Below are positions 50,814 to 52,608 of a stretch of 52,608 bases of DNA, piece after piece. Below the pieces are notes generated by a model. It ran no database searches. It saw only the letters and a list, made by a program, of their open reading frames with translations, and had not been told where the DNA came from. The DNA comes from Gammaproteobacteria bacterium (lineage in GTDB: Bacteria; Pseudomonadota; Gammaproteobacteria; Steroidobacterales; Woeseiaceae), in NCBI GenBank assembly GCA_030425905.1, contig JAUHZT010000005.1:1-52608 (forward strand), read 5' to 3'. Every line of letters begins with the position of its first letter. Positions within the stretch are counted from its first letter, which is position 1. The position numbers and the translations under genes were made by a program.

Positions 50814-51207
50814 GTCATTGGCTCATGGAAATTCCAAGAGTCATCATGCCGCATCGATTCTTCGTATTCAAAGCGCTGGCTGAAAGGCTTTGATTGTAAA
50901 GCCGTGCCGCTTTTTTGGCGGCGCAGAGTGCGCATTGGCGTGACCTGTTTTGGTGCAATCGCATGGTGGCCGCGCCACGCCAGCCACGTCGTTGTGCCGC
51001 AGTGCCTGGGAAATCTGGTCGAGAAAACGGTCGCTACGCGTCAGGACATTCAGGCTGCGGCGGGGATCTCGATCAGCTACAGGGGGTATTACTGACCATA
51101 AACCGTCATCTGTTGTCAGAAGACTGCCGGCAGCGTACCGCCTCCTCGGACAACGAATTATACGGACTCATGTTACAGGCCCGTGTAATTGGCAGCGCAA
51201 TCCATGC
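50814..51207. other. Intergenic region without recognised gene
   Basis: About 390 bp between the glucosylglycerate operon and the katG terminator. Short open frames exist, but none has a ribosome site or protein-like composition. It must carry the operon promoter on the minus strand; I see no strong sigma70 match. Two small inverted repeats at 50886-50922 are the only structure. Confidence 0.5.
50886..50922. repeat. Two adjacent inverted repeats upstream of the glucosylglycerate operon
   Basis: GGCTTT-GATTGT-AAAGCC (50886-50903) is a perfect 6-bp inverted repeat, and GCCGC-TTTTTTG-GCGGC (50906-50922) is a 5-bp one. They lie about 70-135 bp upstream of the phosphatase start and might be an operator or a leader structure for this operon. 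Confidence 0.35.
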
Positions 51208-51236
51208 AAAAAATAGGCGGCGCTATGTGCGCCGCC
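51208..51236 (-). terminator. Intrinsic terminator of katG
   Basis: GGCGGCGC (51216-51223), a 5-base loop and GCGCCGCC (51229-51236) form a perfect 8-bp GC stem, followed on the minus strand by a T-rich run (TATTTTTTG; 51215-51208). It lies 40 bp after the katG stop and is a textbook rho-independent terminator. Confidence 0.88.
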
Positions 51237-51276
51237 ATGCAATGCCCATGAAGTGCGTGTTGGAGTTGTTTTGCTT

Positions 51277-52608
51277 TCAGATCCTGCTCAAGTCAAACCG
51301 GTCGAGCCGCATGACTTTTACCCAGGCATCAACAAAGTCGCTGACGAATTTTTCCTGCCCGCCATTCTCTGCGTAAACCTCGGCAATGGCGCGCAATTCA
51401 GCGTGTGAGCCAAACAGGAGATCAACCGGCGTCGCCTGCCACTTCAAATCACCGCTTGCCCTGTCATAGCCTTCATACACGCCGTCTTGTGCGGATGACT
51501 TCTGCCATCGTGTAGACATGCTCAACAGGTTGACAAAGAAATCGTTGCTCAATACGCCCGGCTCGTCGGTAAAGACACCGTGCGTCACTCCGCCAGCGTT
51601 CGCGTTCAGCACCCGCAACCCACCAACCAGGGCGGTCATTTCCGGTGCTGTCAGCGTTAGCAGATCTGCCTTGTCGACCAGCATCGCGGCAGGTGTTCGC
51701 CTGTTCGTGTCGGCGAAGTAATTCCGGAATCCGTCAGCCTTCGGCTCAAGTACGGCAAAGGCTTCTATATCCGTCTGTGCCTGGCTCGCATCCGTCCGTC
51801 CCGGCGCGAACGGCACCTTGATGTCCATGCCACCCGCCTTGGCAGCCCGCTCAATGGCGGCGGCGCCGCCAAGCACTATCAGGTCAGCGAGCGAGACTTG
51901 CTTGCCACCTTTCTGCGCACGGTTGAATTTATTCCGAATACCTTCAAGACCTCGCAGAACCTTGTCGAGCGACGGCGGGTCATTGACGGCCCAGTTACTT
52001 TGTGGCTCAAGACGCACGCGCGCACCGTTTGCGCCACCGCGCATATCCGTGCCGCGGAATGAAGACGCCGAGGCCCAGGCCGTTCGGACCAGTTCGTCGT
52101 TGGTGAGCCTGGTCGCCAGAATTTCCTTTTTCAACGCTGCGATATCAGTAGCGTCGATCAGTGGATGGTCTGCGTCGGGAACCGGGTCCTGCCAGGTAAG
52201 CACCTCGGCAGGTGCATCGGGCCCCAGGTAACGAGCTCTCGGACCCATGTCGCGATGCGTCAGCTTGAACCAGGCTCTCGCAAACGCATCTTCAAACTCT
52301 TCAGGGTTTTTCAGCCAGCGTTCGGTGATTCGTCGATACTCGGGATCGAACTTGAGCGACAAGTCAGTTGTAAACATGATCGGCGCATGCCGCTTCGAAG
52401 GATCATGTGCATCGGGCACCAATGTTGATGCCGCACCGTTGGCCGGTATCCACTGGACAGCACCGGCGGGGCTCTTTGTCTGCACCCAGTCGTAGGTGTA
52501 CAGGTTCACCAGGTAACTGTGGGTCCACGCAACCGGATTGACACTCCACGCACCTTCGAGACCACTTGAGATCGTGTCGCCCGCGTTGCCCGTTCCGCAC
52601 GTGTTTGT
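51277..52608 (-). CDS. katG: Catalase-peroxidase KatG, C-terminal part
   Basis: The gene is cut by the right window edge, and the frame stays open to base 52608, giving 443 C-terminal residues. KatG is a heme enzyme that breaks down H2O2 by catalase and peroxidase activity. Seen: [62 protein letters not shown] and the C-terminal domain with [46 protein letters not shown] and [18 protein letters not shown]. The N-terminal heme domain (active-site Arg-Trp-His) lies outside the window. A strong terminator follows. It is transcribed toward the glucosylglycerate operon. Confidence 0.95.
   Translation of the reverse strand, partial: TNTCGTGNAGDTISSGLEGAWSVNPVAWTHSYLVNLYTYDWVQTKSPAGAVQWIPANGAASTLVPDAHDPSKRHAPIMFTTDLSLKFDPEYRRITERWLKNPEEFEDAFARAWFKLTHRDMGPRARYLGPDAPAEVLTWQDPVPDADHPLIDATDIAALKKEILATRLTNDELVRTAWASASSFRGTDMRGGANGARVRLEPQSNWAVNDPPSLDKVLRGLEGIRNKFNRAQKGGKQVSLADLIVLGGAAAIERAAKAGGMDIKVPFAPGRTDASQAQTDIEAFAVLEPKADGFRNYFADTNRRTPAAMLVDKADLLTLTAPEMTALVGGLRVLNANAGGVTHGVFTDEPGVLSNDFFVNLLSMSTRWQKSSAQDGVYEGYDRASGDLKWQATPVDLLFGSHAELRAIAEVYAENGGQEKFVSDFVDAWVKVMRLDRFDLSRI

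Noticed and set aside
50904-51376. Two plus-strand open frames in the gap before katG
   Set aside because: They lack ribosome sites and domain-like sequence, and the longer one crosses the katG terminator hairpin and the katG 3' end.
1-52608. tRNA, rRNA, CRISPR arrays, insertion sequences or prophage genes
   Set aside because: I looked for tRNA-like cloverleaves, regularly spaced repeats, transposase motifs and phage structural genes and saw none.

Overview
The window (52.6 kb, GC-rich, densely coded on both strands) reads as chromosomal DNA of a gammaproteobacterium. Recognisable housekeeping and accessory genes (rlmJ, tpm, yaiI, dbpA, recQ, metY, eptA, katG, a YedP-like phosphatase) point that way. 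The pair of TolB-like/TPR proteins and several Tat-exported enzymes are reminiscent of marine sediment lineages such as Woeseiales, but that placement is a guess. There is no rRNA, tRNA, CRISPR array, prophage or insertion sequence. Both ends cut genes: an NADH dehydrogenase at the left and katG at the right.

Layout. 1-5.7 kb: end of a type II NADH dehydrogenase, a PuuB-like amine oxidase, a large unknown secreted protein, rlmJ and a DMT exporter. 5.7-10.4 kb: tpm, two exported proteins, a MarR regulator with a C-terminal cysteine cluster that shares a divergent promoter with one of them, an unknown envelope protein and a SIMPL protein. 10.5-16.7 kb: yaiI, an exported M20 amidohydrolase, an acetyltransferase, a second PuuB-like oxidase, a Tat-exported class V aminotransferase-like protein and cysteine synthase. 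16.9-23.5 kb: recQ, a TIR/TolB-like/TPR protein, a membrane-anchored NAD-binding protein and a membrane TolB-like/TPR protein. 23.8-29.8 kb: acyl-CoA synthetase, then an RND pump with its adaptor in the unusual order pump-adaptor. 30-39.7 kb: flavin reductase, divergent Nramp-like transporter, dbpA, DUF1295 protein, M19 dipeptidase, GST, Tat-exported epimerase-like protein, class III aminotransferase and an AhpD-like protein. 39.7-42.2 kb: a redox module of two c-type cytochromes, a Tat-exported ferritin-like protein and an ECF sigma factor. 42.3-46.1 kb: metY, then eptA-pap2. 46.1-50.8 kb (minus strand): a glucosylglycerate synthesis and breakdown operon. 51.2-52.6 kb: katG 3' part with a clear terminator.

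The two most coherent systems are these. (1) The ECF sigma module: the heme lipoprotein gene and the ferritin-like/cytochrome c/sigma operon are preceded by the same bipartite element, GGAACCTTT and CATCTTG at identical spacing. This predicts an autoregulated periplasmic redox regulon with no recognisable anti-sigma gene beside it. (2) A translationally coupled four-gene glucosylglycerate cycle: HAD phosphatase, GpgS, GH13 phosphorylase and glycerate kinase. All of its starts are non-ATG, and the phosphatase has no ATG, GTG or TTG ahead of its catalytic DxD motif. The marR region is also notable: a palindromic TTGCAA may serve as -35 box in both directions, flanked by two copies of a GTATCGA-type operator, and marR mRNA may be leaderless.
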